Of a DNA stretch of 64,000 nucleotides, positions 44,461 to 55,485 are shown one piece after another; the stretch's first letter is position 1; each line of letters begins with the position of its first letter. The stretch is taken from positions 36,769,771-36,833,770 of the forward strand of contig NC_134705.1 of the NCBI RefSeq assembly GCF_043290135.1, in the 5' to 3' direction. Made by a program: the position numbers and the translations under genes. The notes beneath the pieces are model-generated. The model had not been told where the DNA came from. It ran no database searches and was given only the letters and a program-made list of their open reading frames with translations. The stretch comes from Rhipicephalus microplus. Lineage: Eukaryota; Arthropoda; Arachnida; Ixodida; Ixodidae.

Positions 44461-45845
44461 TGTTACAACCTGTTATTGTCTGCACTGTGGCTGTTGGTTT
44501 GGCACCGAAAATGTGTTGCAGAGTTTGCTGTTCTCCCTCATACTACGTATGGCGTCATTCAGGGACTCGGTTTCTTGAAACTAGGTGGTGCCACTGTCAA
44601 TTGCCTCACAGGAAAAATTACAGCAAATTCCGATATTCCGGTAGCGTTTATGAAAAACTCGCCCAGTCAGGAAACTGCTCTTTGCGTGTCCGTGGACACA
44701 ACTGTGCCACCATTGTCTGCAAAGTGTGTTCCTGTTGTTTGTTCACATGCAAGCGAGAAAACATTTGCCGAAACCGTGGAGTCCATGCATCTGAGTTGCA
44801 TAAAGAAGACAGTTTTAATATCCTACTGCACGCTATCGGTTGCGCAAGGGCATACTGGTTTATGGGCGATTAACTTCTCTGATTAACCTACAGTGCTGCC
44901 AGAGGGTCTGAAACTTGCAGAGATTCGTGAACAACAAGTATTCTCACTTGCCAACCTTGCAGAAAGTAGCCATTCCCCAGATAAGATCCGTTGCGATAAT
45001 CTCCACGCCAAGTACACCATCATTATGGCTGTGATTGACAAGTCACTCAGCACCAATGAACGTAATGAACTGACGAGTGTTTTGCGCAAACATGCCGGTA
45101 TTTTTGATTTCGCTTGGCACGATCCACCCTAATTCCCTGCTTTTTGTATAAAACACCGAATCGATACGACATCTCACAGATCTCTCCGATGGAAACCATA
45201 TTGTGTATCGCCTTCGGAATGCGCAGTGATCAAAAAACTGGTTTGCGAGATGCTCAAGAAGAATGTATTTCAAGAATCATGTAGTCGGTGGGTCGCTCCA
45301 GTAATTCTAGTGAAGAAGGAGGACGGGGCATCGCGACTTTGTGTTGACTACCGCCGTCTCACCTCCATCACTAAAAAAGACGTATACCCACTTCCGCCGA
45401 TTGATGATGCTATCGACTGTCTATCATCGGCCTCTTATTTTTCATCTGTGGATTTGAGGTCAGGCTACTTGCAGATTCCTATGCACGATGAAGACAAGGA
45501 GAAAACGTCATTTGTTACAACAAATGAATTTTTTGAATTTAATGTGACGCCGTTTCGACTCTGCAAGGCGCATGCAACTCTTGAGCGCTTCAGGGACAAC
45601 ATTTTGCGTGGATTGAAGTGGGAAGTGCGTATGTCTTACTTGGACGATGTAGTATTTTTCGAGTACATCTGTTCTGAGCATAACACACGCCTCGGCCTCG
45701 TGCTGGACTGCCTAAGCAAACCACGCTTGGTGCTCAACTCAGATAAATGTCGTTTTGGAGAGCGCCAAACACTCATCCTTGGACACTTGGTAGACAAAAA
45801 GAAGCATACGACCGGTTCCTGCCAAGATGGCCACAGTGGAGGCGT
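44461..45845 (+). pseudogene. Gypsy element G1, reverse transcriptase
   Basis: A connector occupies 44461-45220. The enzyme core lies in one 207-codon frame (45226-45849). Blocks are SRWVAPVILVKKEDGASRLCVDYR, YFSSVDLRSGYLQIPM (motif A Asp present), FEFNVTPFRLC, and MSYLDDVVFF at about 45630-45660 (YLDD intact). NSDKCRFG and LGHLV follow. This is the Ty3/Gypsy pattern. The catalytic core is the best-preserved coding piece of the element, although the surrounding frames are broken. Confidence 0.88.
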
Positions 45846-45859
45846 TTGAGCTATAGCAC

Positions 45860-46212
45860 TTGGTGAAAGAACTGCGCAGGTTTTTGGAGCTTTGCTCATA
45901 CTTTCGTCGATTAATTCCCGGCTTTGCCAATATCGCATACCCGCTCCCGTGCCTGCTTAAGAAAGGTGCGCAGTTCAACTGGACCCCAGAATGTGAGTCT
46001 GCTTTTTCGGAGTTGAAGGTTCTTTTGGCATCTCATTTGATTCTTCGACATTTCAATCCTCTAGCTCCCACTGAACTTCACACAGACGCTAGCTGTATCG
46101 GTGTAGCTGCTGTTTTGGTTCGACACTTGGATTACCAAAAACATGTCGTGGCGTATGCAAGTCGCTCGCTCCGCAAGTCCGAGCTTAACTACACTGTCAC
46201 AGAGCAACATTT
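45860..46212 (+). pseudogene. Gypsy element G1, connection and RNase H (first part)
   Basis: LRRFLELCSYFRRLIPGFANIA is the connection domain. GAQFNWTPECESAFSELK and LILRHFNPLAPTELHTDASCIGVAAVL follow, where the DAS Asp is the first RNase H catalytic residue, then VAYASRSLRKSELNYTVTEQ. The frame breaks off where the next helix (E.ECLAVV) should follow. That helix is found at 48650, beyond an insertion. Confidence 0.88.
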
Positions 46213-48647
46213 TAAGGCAAAATTACCCGAAAAAGCGGTAACGGAGCCAATTACGCGCGCGCGATCAACGGATAGACCGTTGAGAAGCAACCTCAGAGGG
46301 AAGCGTGCCGCGCGAAACCGCACGCGCCAAAGGGATGAACCGCCCGCGGATTGCAGGCAGCGCGAAAAGCGTTGCCAAGGTGCCCAGCCCTCCTTCTCCT
46401 CTCTTATACTCCTCTGCTGGGTCTGTCTCTCCCCCTATTTTGCCGGTGACGGTTGGCGTGTTGCGTCGCGCATGGAGTGCTCGACCACGGCCACCTGGAT
46501 TCGACGATCTAAGAATTACGACGTGGTGCTTGTGTGTACGCTTGGAGGAGCGTGGGCTGCTGCTGTTGCTCTTCGCTGCACCCATAAAGTCTGTAGCAAG
46601 CCTTGACTGGTCACCACGACGCGCTGTATATCTCTGGCTTCAAGATAGTCCCGACCAACACACGACAGCAACAGTTGGGAAGGCCAATATGGCGTCCGAA
46701 AACACAACAGGCCTATCGGAGATATACTTCACTCCGACTCAGGGCAGAAAACAGCGCTGGATTCTAAGGCAAGTAGGTTATCATTCTTTATTCTACTCTA
46801 CTTGTCGCGTGTGCAATACGGATCGCGCTTGCCGGCTACGGGTTCGGTCGTGTGGTATATCGCACGCACAAAATGCATCAGATTCAGCTTCGGCATCTGC
46901 AGTTCGCCTGTGCTTTGTGACTAGCCTGGAAATTGGCCGCCATTGCCTTTGGTCTCCCGTACGCTCCCTCATCGAGTGCTCGCCTGTCTTCGCCGCCACG
47001 ATGAGCTTCGGGCTGATGATATTGGGCATAGACCTCGTCGCTGTGTTGGGAGTCGTCGAAAACACGATGCGGGTTCTCTAAAAGAGCTTGGTTGTAGTAT
47101 GTCACGACTATAAGTGCACCAGCACGGGCTGGCGGACTTTCGCTAGCATCGGAACTCACTGAAAATTGGTCGTCATTAGAGTTGGCTTCCCCGTCAGCCG
47201 GTCGCAAGCAGCTCAGTGCAGTCCGTTGGCCGCGGCGGCGGACTCCCGTTTGCGCACTGCACTCGCTCGAGTTTGTGGAAAAGGGCCGCATTACCGTCGA
47301 TTTCTTCGGCGCTAGCTCCAAACCAGCTCGGTACTGTTCGTGGCGGCGGCTAAGCGTACGCTCCCTCTCCTATTCGAAGTTCGCCGGCGGCATACACCGC
47401 GAGCAGTGCCGTGTTTGGTCTCGCGTTCGCTTGCTCGAGCTGAACGATGTCGCTCGCTTAGCACTCGCCAACTTGTTAGAGGCACGGTGATTCGCGGAGT
47501 TGTGACTGCAGCCGCCGCTCCTAAGCTGTTGCGCTACGGAGATCGAAATGAGTATTTGACGATGTGTGACATCACGGTGAAATTATTAGCATGTCATATC
47601 TCACATATGTTTTCATTTCACCTTGCACGTATTTCTCATATGCATTTGTATTCATCCTATGTCACGTGTGACTCACTATTTTACATACTTATTTTGCAGC
47701 CGTGGGCACACACCGTGCTGATGACTGTGCGCTGGCGTCTGCGATGCCCGTCATCCATCTCTTTCGTCAGAGCAGCTTCAGAAGAACTGTGCGAGATGTG
47801 AAGGTAAAGTTATTTGTGTGCCATATTTTAACGCTTGTTTTTATATTAACGTGCGCGTACTTGTCAAAAGCCTGCATCTTCATCTTCTGTGACGTTTGCC
47901 TAACTGTTTTTACAATAATATTGTACGTGCAGCCGTGGGAACACAACAGGCAGAAGGCTGCATGCGCTGGCGTCTTCAATGGTTGTCATCTATCGCTTCC
48001 GTCGGAGGAGCTCCCCAAAGAGTGAGCAAGTTTTGACAACGAGACTGGACTTGTACACTTTACCATGAATTCACCTAAAAGAATGGAGAAACTTCATGTG
48101 TATGTAGAAAAATAAGAGATTTCGATGTTTCACTTTTGTCTCTCGTTGTTGCTGTGACTGTGAAAGCAGTTACACATAGGTGGCTAACTACTTTTTCTTG
48201 TGTTAGTTTCATCGGAATTTGTTGCTCACTGCGCAGAAAAACAGGCGAAAAAGTATTAGACCTGGCGGAAAATAAACAAAAAAGAATGTTTAAGCTGGGG
48301 ACAAAAAGTTCATCCGATTAAAGTATTTGAGTGGATGAACCGTTCGTCCGGCAAGGTGCAACTGTGAGGACTAACGGTTGCCCGGTAAGGTGTACAGTGG
48401 GCATTAACAGTTGCTCTATAGGGTGCAAACGCGAGGACCAAGTGTTAGTCCTTTAGTATGAACTGTGGGACGAACGGTTACTCAATAAGGTGTAAATGTG
48501 AGGACTAAGTGTTAGTTCCTTTAGTTCCTTGAGGGGACTAATTGTTAGACCCAGTGTCGTTAGTCCTTAAAGGAATTAATGGTTGTGGCAGCCCCATTAG
48601 TCCCCAAAAGGATGAACCACACACCCTTTTAACACCCTTTTGCCTTA
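46213..48647. mobile_element. 2.4-kb insertion inside the Gypsy RNase H
   Basis: The interval separates two halves of one RNase H domain. Its ends carry TAAGGCAAAA (46213-46222) and TTTTGCCTTA (48638-48647), a 10-bp perfect inverted repeat. TTAA at the left edge and TTAG at the right could be a decayed piggyBac-type target duplication, but no transposase is recognisable. The left half is GC-rich. Most of its plus-strand frame from 46305 to 47081 is open without a known domain. The right half holds a 235-bp tandem duplication and, at 48330-48600, short AGGACTAA(C/G)-G/TGTT-type repeats. Confidence 0.6.
47560..48030 (+). repeat. Two exon-like tandem units, period about 235 bp
   Basis: Both units end with GCAGCCGTGGG(C/A)ACACA and then GCGCTGGCGTCT(G/T)C, followed by GTCATC(C/T)ATC. 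The units are preceded by ATTTTGCAG (47698) and TACGTGCAG (47933), acceptor-like. The first is followed by TGAAG|GTAAAG (47802), donor-like. They look like a duplicated small exon with flanking intron, but encode nothing I recognise. Confidence 0.6.
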
Positions 48648-48930
48648 GAGTGAAGAATGCCTTGCAGTAGTCTTCGCAGTGCAGTACTTCCGGTCCCATC
48701 TGTACGGACGCCCCTTTACCATCGAGAGAGACCACCATTCTCTCTGCTGGTCGGCCAATCTGCGCGACCCATCTGGTTGGCTGGCGCGCTGGGCACTTCG
48801 TCCACAAGAATATGACTTCACGGTTTCCTATAAAAGCAGCCGGTGGCATGCTGACGCGGATTGTCTTTCGCGACGACCGCTTCCAACGACGGAATGTGAC
48901 GCGGAAAACTTCGACACCTACATAGCATCA
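48648..48930 (+). pseudogene. Gypsy element G1, RNase H (second part)
   Basis: Across 48648-48900 it reads ECLAVVFAVQYFRSHLYGRPFTIERDHHSLCW, LRDPSGWLARWALRPQEYDFTVSY and HADADCLSRRPL. The Glu (ECLA), the Asp (ERDHHSL) and the terminal DCLSR Asp are present. It completes the domain begun at 45860. The frame then decays from about 48960 to 49540, where nothing is assignable. Confidence 0.88.
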
Positions 48931-49559
48931 CTGGATCAACCATTTCCCGATACCAATACCTTTAACCCATATATGCCCAAACTTAGGGAAATTAGCAAAA
49001 CTAATTTATTTCCCCAAAATGATTGCTTCTACGACCTCAGTAAACAGAATAAGGGTCTTATTAAAAAAAAACTCTTACGGACAATGGTTTTGGAGCCATC
49101 CTATATGTGGAACACCAATGTTTGAGACACCTCAAACAAAAAATACATTATTAGCACGTATCACAGTCATACAAAAATTACTGCACACCCAATAACTAAT
49201 GAACGATCAACAAAAATATCAGCACCATGGAGAACAGTTTGAGTCTACATTAATTATATTTTTTTGCGGTAGGGCACTTAGCTACACACACGCAAAATAG
49301 CCATTTCGTGACTGCAAGCACAAGGCTGTTTGTAGCCCAGCGATCACCTAGACTTGCATGTGATAAGGAGAAGGCATCATAAACACATCTTAGGTGGCAC
49401 TAGCTTTTTTACACAAAAAAAAAAACATTCGAGTTACTCTGAAAAGTATCAGCATCCTACATGTAGGGCATTGGGCATATACAGGTTAAGGAGGAGCAAA
49501 AAAGGGACAGCACCATACAGCAACTTCTTGCTACCAAGCTAAAATCATCGCCTACGCGC

Positions 49560-50321
49560 TTCTGCATCAGAGACGGGTTAGTTTACAAAAAGAACTACAC
49601 CAGCAGTAGCTCACAATATCTTCTGGTGGTTCCAAAAAGTATTCGCGTTTATGTTTGGCACGCTATGCGTGATGACCCAATATCCAGTCATCTAGGCACA
49701 GCGAAAACTCTTTGCTGTCTTCAAGAAAGATTCTACTGGCCCAAAATGCACCAGGTGGCGGAAAAATACACGTCTAGCTGTAACGAGTGCCGACGTCATA
49801 AGCGCGCAACAAGTGCTGCTCCAGGGCGATTACATCTGGTGCCACCTCCTAGATCTCCATCCGAGCAAGTCGGGATGAACCTCCTTGGACCCTTTCTCCG
49901 GTCTTCCGATGTAAATCGCTGCATATTCGCCTGCACCGACCATTTAACCCGGTACTGTGAGACAGCTGCCATACCATCGGCAACTCTAGTCGATGTGTCT
50001 TTCTTCAAGCTAGGCTTTGTAATTCTATTACATGGACCTCCCAAAATTGTAATCAGTGACCATGGCCGACTATTCATAAAAGACGTGGTGGAAGAGATGC
50101 TTCGTATCTGCGCTTCAAGGTTTCACCACTCTACACCATATCATCCTCAAACGAAGGGCCTAACTGAACGAAAGAACAGAGCTTTCACGAATATGCTGTC
50201 TATATATGTCGCATCAGATCACAAAGACTGGAACAGTATTCTGCCTTTTATCACTTATGCATTCAACACCGCACAGCATGAAACTACCGGGTACAGTCCT
50301 TTCTTTCTTTTATTTGCTTGA
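49560..50321 (+). pseudogene. Gypsy element G1, integrase
   Basis: The HHCC zinc domain has HAMRDDPISSHLG and CNECRRHK (about 49660-49800). The catalytic core has SEQVGMNLLGPF (about 49862-49897), where the first DDE Asp is Asn, ISDHGRLF (Asp present) and HPQTKGLTERKNR (Glu present, about 50143-50178). It ends NTAQHETTGYSPFFLLFA. The frame 49626-50321 is open for 231 codons, but the Asn substitution would disable strand transfer. Confidence 0.88.
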
Positions 50322-50716
50322 CCGCCTCGTCATACCCTGAGCACCATCTTCCCGCGTTTGTACCACCATGATCTCTGCATATCCGAGATCATCTCTCGCG
50401 GCAGAAGAAGCCAGGCGCCTTGCTTATTTGTGCACTCATGCTTCGCAAGACCACTCGAAAGCACATTTTGACCACCGACACCGACATGTGACGTACCGTC
50501 ACGGTCACCTAGTGTGGCTGTGGACACCAACTAGAAAATGTGGTTCGAGCAAGAAACTGCTAGCACACAATGCAGGACCTTACCTTGTTATAGACCATAT
50601 CAGTGATTTAGTTTACCGCATGGCGCGTCTCCATTCGAACAGCCGACGGTCTGGAAAAACTGAACTTGCCCATGTTGCACGTTTGAAGCGCTTTATTCCT
50701 CGAGAGGCTGTTTGAC
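50322..50716 (+). pseudogene. Gypsy element G1, integrase C-terminal (GPY/F) region
   Basis: After a frameshift at about 50321 the product continues EEARRLAYLCTHASQDHSKAHFDHRH, then LVWLWTPTRKCGSSKKLLAHNAGPYLVI (GPY/F module). It ends VARLKRFIPREAV at 50715. It is followed within 35 bp by GGAGGGAAAA (50741-50750), the polypurine tract that primes plus-strand synthesis, and then the 3' LTR. Confidence 0.82.
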
Positions 50717-50750
50717 TCGCCCAGTGGGCTTTGTCTGCGCGGAGGGAAAA

Positions 50751-50901
50751 TGTTAGCACATATGCAATTTAGATATGTGCATCGGTGTAGTGGGGAACAG
50801 GGTGTTGCGAGACGAAGAGTACGTTCGGTTGGGAGCAAGAGGTCTTTCGTTCGGGTTCATTGTATACCCTCGAGTCGACTGTTACGTAGACTCTGAATAA
50901 A
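50751..50901 (+). mobile_element. Gypsy element G1, 3' LTR (end missing)
   Basis: It begins TGTTAGCACATATGC directly after the polypurine tract and matches the 5' LTR to CTCTGAATAAA. The last ~28 bp present in the 5' LTR (to about GGTAACA) are replaced by unrelated sequence, so the 3' end was lost. Visible differences between the LTRs suggest an old insertion. Confidence 0.85.
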
Positions 50902-50929
50902 TCACTATCATTAAACTTTATTGAAGTTT

Positions 50930-53172
50930 GTACCAACCTCACTTCAGCTTGAAGAGGCGCAGCACTTTTCACAACGTGCCGAGCAATTTTTTTTCGTACA
51001 CATTACACTTTCGTATGCGAAACGACCTAGCCAGTACACAAAGGAAGGCGAAGAAAGAAAACAAGTGAATAATATGTTGTACATGGAAGGAAGAAGTCTT
51101 GGCCCTTTTCATATAGAACACCACACGCGGAATCGAAGATGAGGCGCATTGCTTTAAGTTTTGTTAACACATGGCAGCAAATATTAAAAAAACAGGCTTT
51201 ATTGACCAGGCATGAATAACAGAGTTTCTTCAAAGCTCCTTTTTATCTTAAAAGATTCAAATGTATTCATTATAGAAGCACCTACGAAGATGCAAACAAG
51301 TTTATACTGCAGAAATACGGCTTTAGCAACACTCTAGTGGGCAATTTGGCGAGTTTAAGAATCCAACAACACTGCACAGCAAAGCAAAGTTGTAGCAATA
51401 CACTACTACTAATAATAATAAAAATTGCGACTATAAAATACAACGTTTTCATATTTATACAATACAATAACTATAAAAAGGTGTCAAAAGCATAAAACAA
51501 CCAGGCGAGTACACAAAAAAACATAACATAAAACTAGGCAGACTGAATGACAGTGATAATGTCATTTTTTATTATTAATGTATTTAAATAAAATTGTGTT
51601 ACGGTTGCAAAACAACTTCTAGCAACACTAAAGTGAGACCGTGAATTGGTGTAGATCAATTAACTTTTCTCCTACAACTGTTCAATGTTTTGAATTTCAC
51701 CATCATTATTTCATTCATACAGAAATAAATTAAGGTGAAAGTATTATTTTTAAATATCTAGTCAGAGTCTCCACATGTGGCATGACAAATTGAGAAGTAT
51801 TTGGCTGGGTAAAATCAACGCTTTTAACCGGATTGGGTACAACCGCCGAGACTGCGTCAAGGGCAAGCGTCATCGTTCCCCTGGGAATTCGCACTTCAGC
51901 ACCGTTGATAACATGGACGTAGTCTCACGGAATGAAATAGGGCTCAAAGTGAAACTCACACACTGCGCAACTGGCGTCAAGTGGCCTGTCAAGTCAATGG
52001 AGGTTGCTGCCAAAGAAGTCTTCGATCTTCAACTTTAGGGGCCCTAAATAACTATAACTTGCGACCTTGTTGCCTACGCAGGTATCTCTTTGTGCTACCA
52101 GGCGCACAACAATGATTTAGACGCTGCTTTTTAGTCATTTTACAAGAAAAGCGAGATGCCGGCCATGCCGCACAGCCACGCAATGCAAACAAAAGAAACA
52201 AACTGGAAGATTGGTCGATGGCAGTGCCGCCACTACTTTCTCCACAAACGTGGGCAGCTGCAAGCAAGGGGAGAGCATACCGGTCACGCCACTCAAACGT
52301 TCCAGTGCACTCTAACGTACATGCACGTATAAGCACGACCTGGCTAGCAGATGACGCATGGAGCAATCCACATTTGTGCGCTTAAACCAGTTGCCGCCAG
52401 ATGGCGACTCTGCTCGATCTCACGGCTGGTATCAGCTTACCGCTTGTGGTATTGCTAATATCGATTTTCTTGTTGGCGTCGTTAGGAATATGTTACCAAC
52501 TGGTTTTATGAAACATATGTGGACGTTTAACGTATGTATGTGCGTGGACTTCTAAAGTCGCGCGCAATCTGATGATTATCGCACGAGCGTTGATCTGCCT
52601 GACATCCCGGAGGCCTATAACGGCATGTTTCAGAATTGTGAAAATCAAGATTGTGCGTTTTTCTCTCTTAGCTGGTTGTTCCGTGCTATAAAAATCGCTC
52701 CTAGAACGAGCTATACACCATTTTTTTCATTTTGAGCATTCTATTTGTTGCGATCGAGCGCATTTTTAGTGGCTCGTATCTCCTCGGGTAATTACAAAAT
52801 TGCTGGGAAAGATAACTTAAAGCTGCTGCTTGGCACTGCTCCAGTTATTCAGTATGCTAAGACGAGGAATATTCCAGCTTAAGAAACATCAAAAGGTGTG
52901 AGTGAAGCTTGCGTGATACTCCTCTCTTCAGTAAAGAGTATTTTGAGGCATGGCACTCTTCTAGCTCTTTCTTGGTCGATGCTCACGCAAAAACCTTCAC
53001 ATCGCGCCAGTGTAAATATCTCTAGCGCCGCTTTGTAGCGTTTAGCTCAATGGAGCTAAACATTAAATCCGCGCGCCTCTAACATAGATGTCAAGGTACG
53101 TGGGATCTGCCGAATTTTTCAATAAAGTTTCCAAAAAACAAAGCAGTGGGTCATTTGCAATAGTGGCGCAAA
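50930..53172. other. Gene-free stretch, nothing recognised
   Basis: AT-rich to 51.7 kb. Open stretches such as 51775-52038 (plus, 87 codons) and 52052-52366 (minus) show no domain. No repeat shared with the rest of the window was found. Confidence 0.5.
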
Positions 53173-53697
53173 GGTTGATGGATGGATGAATAAAAAAAAC
53201 TTTATTATGTCTCAAGGCTGTGTTAGATCGCCATCAGGAAATGTTGACGGTAACCTCTGGGGCCCACCCTATAACCCTTGTCTCGACCACTGTAGCCTGG
53301 CTGGTCAACACGCCGTATAGTGCTCGAGGGAGGCCTCATGCATAATATTCGCTGGTGGCGGACCAATGCTGCATTTCCACACTATGATGTCATATGGTGC
53401 CACTACTTATCACCATTTGCATTGCGGCTTTATCTCCTCTGGGAGTATTTTGCTCAAGGCCTCTGGGTGCGGAAAAGATTGCGTCTGCAGTTTAAACCAG
53501 ACACATTCCTGGGCCTTAGCCACCCGCTTGTGTGGGGGCCGAATAAAACCTCCGCTAGGTCTTTATGATTTATGATATCGTGAAACGACACCATCCCATC
53601 TCTCGCGCACATTCTCGGAACGAGCGGCTCACCTGCCCGGCGGACGAAAATGCGAGTATTCAGGAGAAGTGCCTCGTTTCCGTGGTTTAGAGAGAAT
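53173..53697 (-). mobile_element. Probable LINE 3' end, 5'-truncated
   Basis: On the minus strand the segment ends AATAAAGTTTTTTTTATTCATCCATCCATCAACC at 53173-53215, a polyadenylation-like signal with a short ATCC repeat tail as in non-LTR elements. Upstream, an 84-codon frame (53454-53708) includes RRAGEPLVPRMCARDGMVSFHDIINHKDLAEVLFG, which I do not assign to a domain. Classification rests on the tail. Confidence 0.45.
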
Positions 53698-53708
53698 GCT
53701 GGTACCAA

Positions 53709-53918
53709 CCACTGGTCGCGGGATTGAATCGCGGCTGCGGCGGCTGCATTTTCAATGAAAGCAAAATGCTGTAGGCCCGTGTGCTCAGTTTTGGGTGCAC
53801 GGTAAAGAACCCCAAGTGATCGAAATTTCCGTAGCCCTCTACTACGGTGTATTTCATAACCATACGGTGGTGTTCAGACCTTAAATACCACATATCAATA
53901 AATAAATAAATAAATCAG
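53709..53918 (+). mobile_element. 5'-truncated Ruka-type SINE with perfect TSD
   Basis: It begins part-way into the tRNA-like head (GGTCGCGGGATTGAATCGCGGCTGCGGCGG) and continues to the tail ACCACATATCAATAAATAAATAAATAAAT. The 11-bp repeat TGCTGGTACCA at 53698-53708 and 53919-53929 is perfect. The upstream half of the head, including box A, is absent, so it could not be transcribed from its own promoter. Confidence 0.93.
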
Positions 53919-53929
53919 TGCTGGTACCA

Positions 53930-54401
53930 TTTCTGGTTCTCGAGTTTGTCGTCCCATGGAAAGTTATCCGTGCTCCTCAAAGCATCTCGACGAGCACTAA
54001 TGTTGTTGTTCTTGCTAAAGCTATCTCTGCCCGGCTGCTGACGACAAATCTTTGCATCGTTGCATCGATACCTCCCCCGGCGTATGCCTGCCTTCAGACT
54101 GATGTGGACTGTCCTGGCTCACCATGACTGACTCACCAGCCGCGTGAGCATCCGATTGACGTCCCTTCCTCCAGGAGAAACCTACATAAACGCGGACGCC
54201 AGCTGTATGCGACCATTGGAAAGCGATCCGAGCTACTGAAAGCATCTTGACGAGCACTTATATAGTTCTTGCTACAGGTAGTTGACAACACGCCATTTGT
54301 TTCTGCATTTCGTGTAGTATCAGATCGCTTTCCAGATTCTTTTTCTGTTCATTTTCTTTTCCTGTGTGTGTTGTTCCTGCAGCTTCTTGCTGAGGTGCAA
54401 T
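53930..54401 (+). repeat. 5' region of LINE D with a duplicated ~60-bp unit
   Basis: Two related units lie at about 53961-54020 and 54224-54283. The shared parts are ATCCG(T/A)GCT(C/A)CT(C/G)AAAGCATCT(C/T)GACGAGCACT, then GTTCTTGCTA. Together they resemble the duplicated units upstream of LINE B in arrangement, not in sequence. Confidence 0.5.
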
Positions 54402-55160
54402 ATGCCTTCTAACGTAGAGGTTATCAAGGAGATAAACACACTGAAGGGCGGCTTGACCAGACAGATAAAACAGTTGCGCGATGAACTAAGGAAAGTCCGT
54501 GTTCTGGTTGAGAACAGGGCTAGCGCTTATGAAGCGAAAGTAAGTGAACTCATGAAAAGTGTGAAATGTTTGATTGATCAGTATGAAGGCAGCGCAGCGA
54601 AACTTGACTCCGTTTTTATCGAGAGGAAGCTGCTAAAAGATAGAAACGATGCTCTGATCTCGAACAACACTTAAGAGACAAAGCAAGTGGAACAGGTGGA
54701 GCATTACTCTCGTTTTAGCAATATAAAGATCAGAGGAGTCTCAAACGCTTAAGATAAAAACTTGATCGTACTGCTGTGTGAATCACAATGACAGTGAACT
54801 GCTAAATTCAACCATCAGATATTGACACGGTCCACAGGATTCCTACACCAAACAACCCGAAAGCAAATAAAATTGAAGTCTGGTTGCTTTTCAGCAACAA
54901 AAAGAATGAACTTCAAATGAAAGTTCGTAAAGCAAGGCTCAAAGCTAAGGATCTTGGTTTATGCAATGAGCCACTGAACATCTACTTCAATGACCATTTA
55001 AGTCCCCAGAACAAAGGCAATTTTTGTGCTGTCTTGAAGCTTTGAAAAGCAGATGATTCGTGGTTTTCGTGGATGGATCAGTGCGTGGTAACAGCCCGTC
55101 AGAATGCATCAAGTGCCCTACACTAAATCAAGCCAATGGAAGACCTTTGTATATTTACCG
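54402..55160 (+). pseudogene. LINE D ORF1 (coiled coil plus RRM-like region)
   Basis: From ATG 54402, MPSNVEVIKEINTLKGGL opens a helical, heptad-rich protein (KQLRDELRKVRVLVENRASAYEAKV) to a stop at 54674. Beyond the stop and frameshifts, SNIKIRGVSNA (about 54718-54750) begins the RRM-like fold. HRIPTPNNPKANKIEVW and KNELQMKVRKARLKAKDLGL (about 54830-54960) complete it. This is the ORF1 type of CR1/L2-like LINEs. Confidence 0.68.
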
Positions 55161-55244
55161 ATGGTCATACTGAGTAATTATGGTCACTGCACGACATGTC
55201 TGCTTGCTTGACTTCTCCCGAGTAAATTAAGTATCAAATTCCGC

Positions 55245-55376
55245 AATCCCCAGGTTTCTCTCTTTTGCACTTAAACATTCGTAGTCTCCAATATCATTAT
55301 GACGAATTTTTAACCTATGTGTCACCTTGCATTATTCGTTCGACGTCATTGGTTTATCTAAAACTTTGCACAGAGA
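55245..55376 (+). pseudogene. LINE D ORF2, start of endonuclease (interrupted)
   Basis: It reads SLLHLNIRSLQYHYDEF and FDVIGLSKTLH, the first two blocks of an AP-endonuclease-like domain, and stops at the target duplication TTGCACAGAGA (55366-55376). The same domain resumes right after the second copy of that duplication at 60924-60934, on the far side of the I-type LINE. Confidence 0.82.
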
Positions 55377-55485
55377 GAACGAGGAAGACGAAGTGATTCG
55401 TTTACGGAACACACCTTGCTCGTCTTTGTGCTTTTCTGGATTTTTCGCCGCAGTTGTGGGGTCTATCGCCCCATATATCGCGGTG

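Noticed and set aside
44207..44485. Minus-strand frame opposite the Gypsy protease
   Set aside because: Shadow of the plus-strand protease region, which has the D-T-G motif and correct order in the element.
46305..47081. A 258-codon plus-strand frame in the Gypsy insertion
   Set aside because: The region is GC-rich, so stops are rare. The minus strand is also open in places, and there is no recognisable domain. Kept as part of the insertion, not called a gene.
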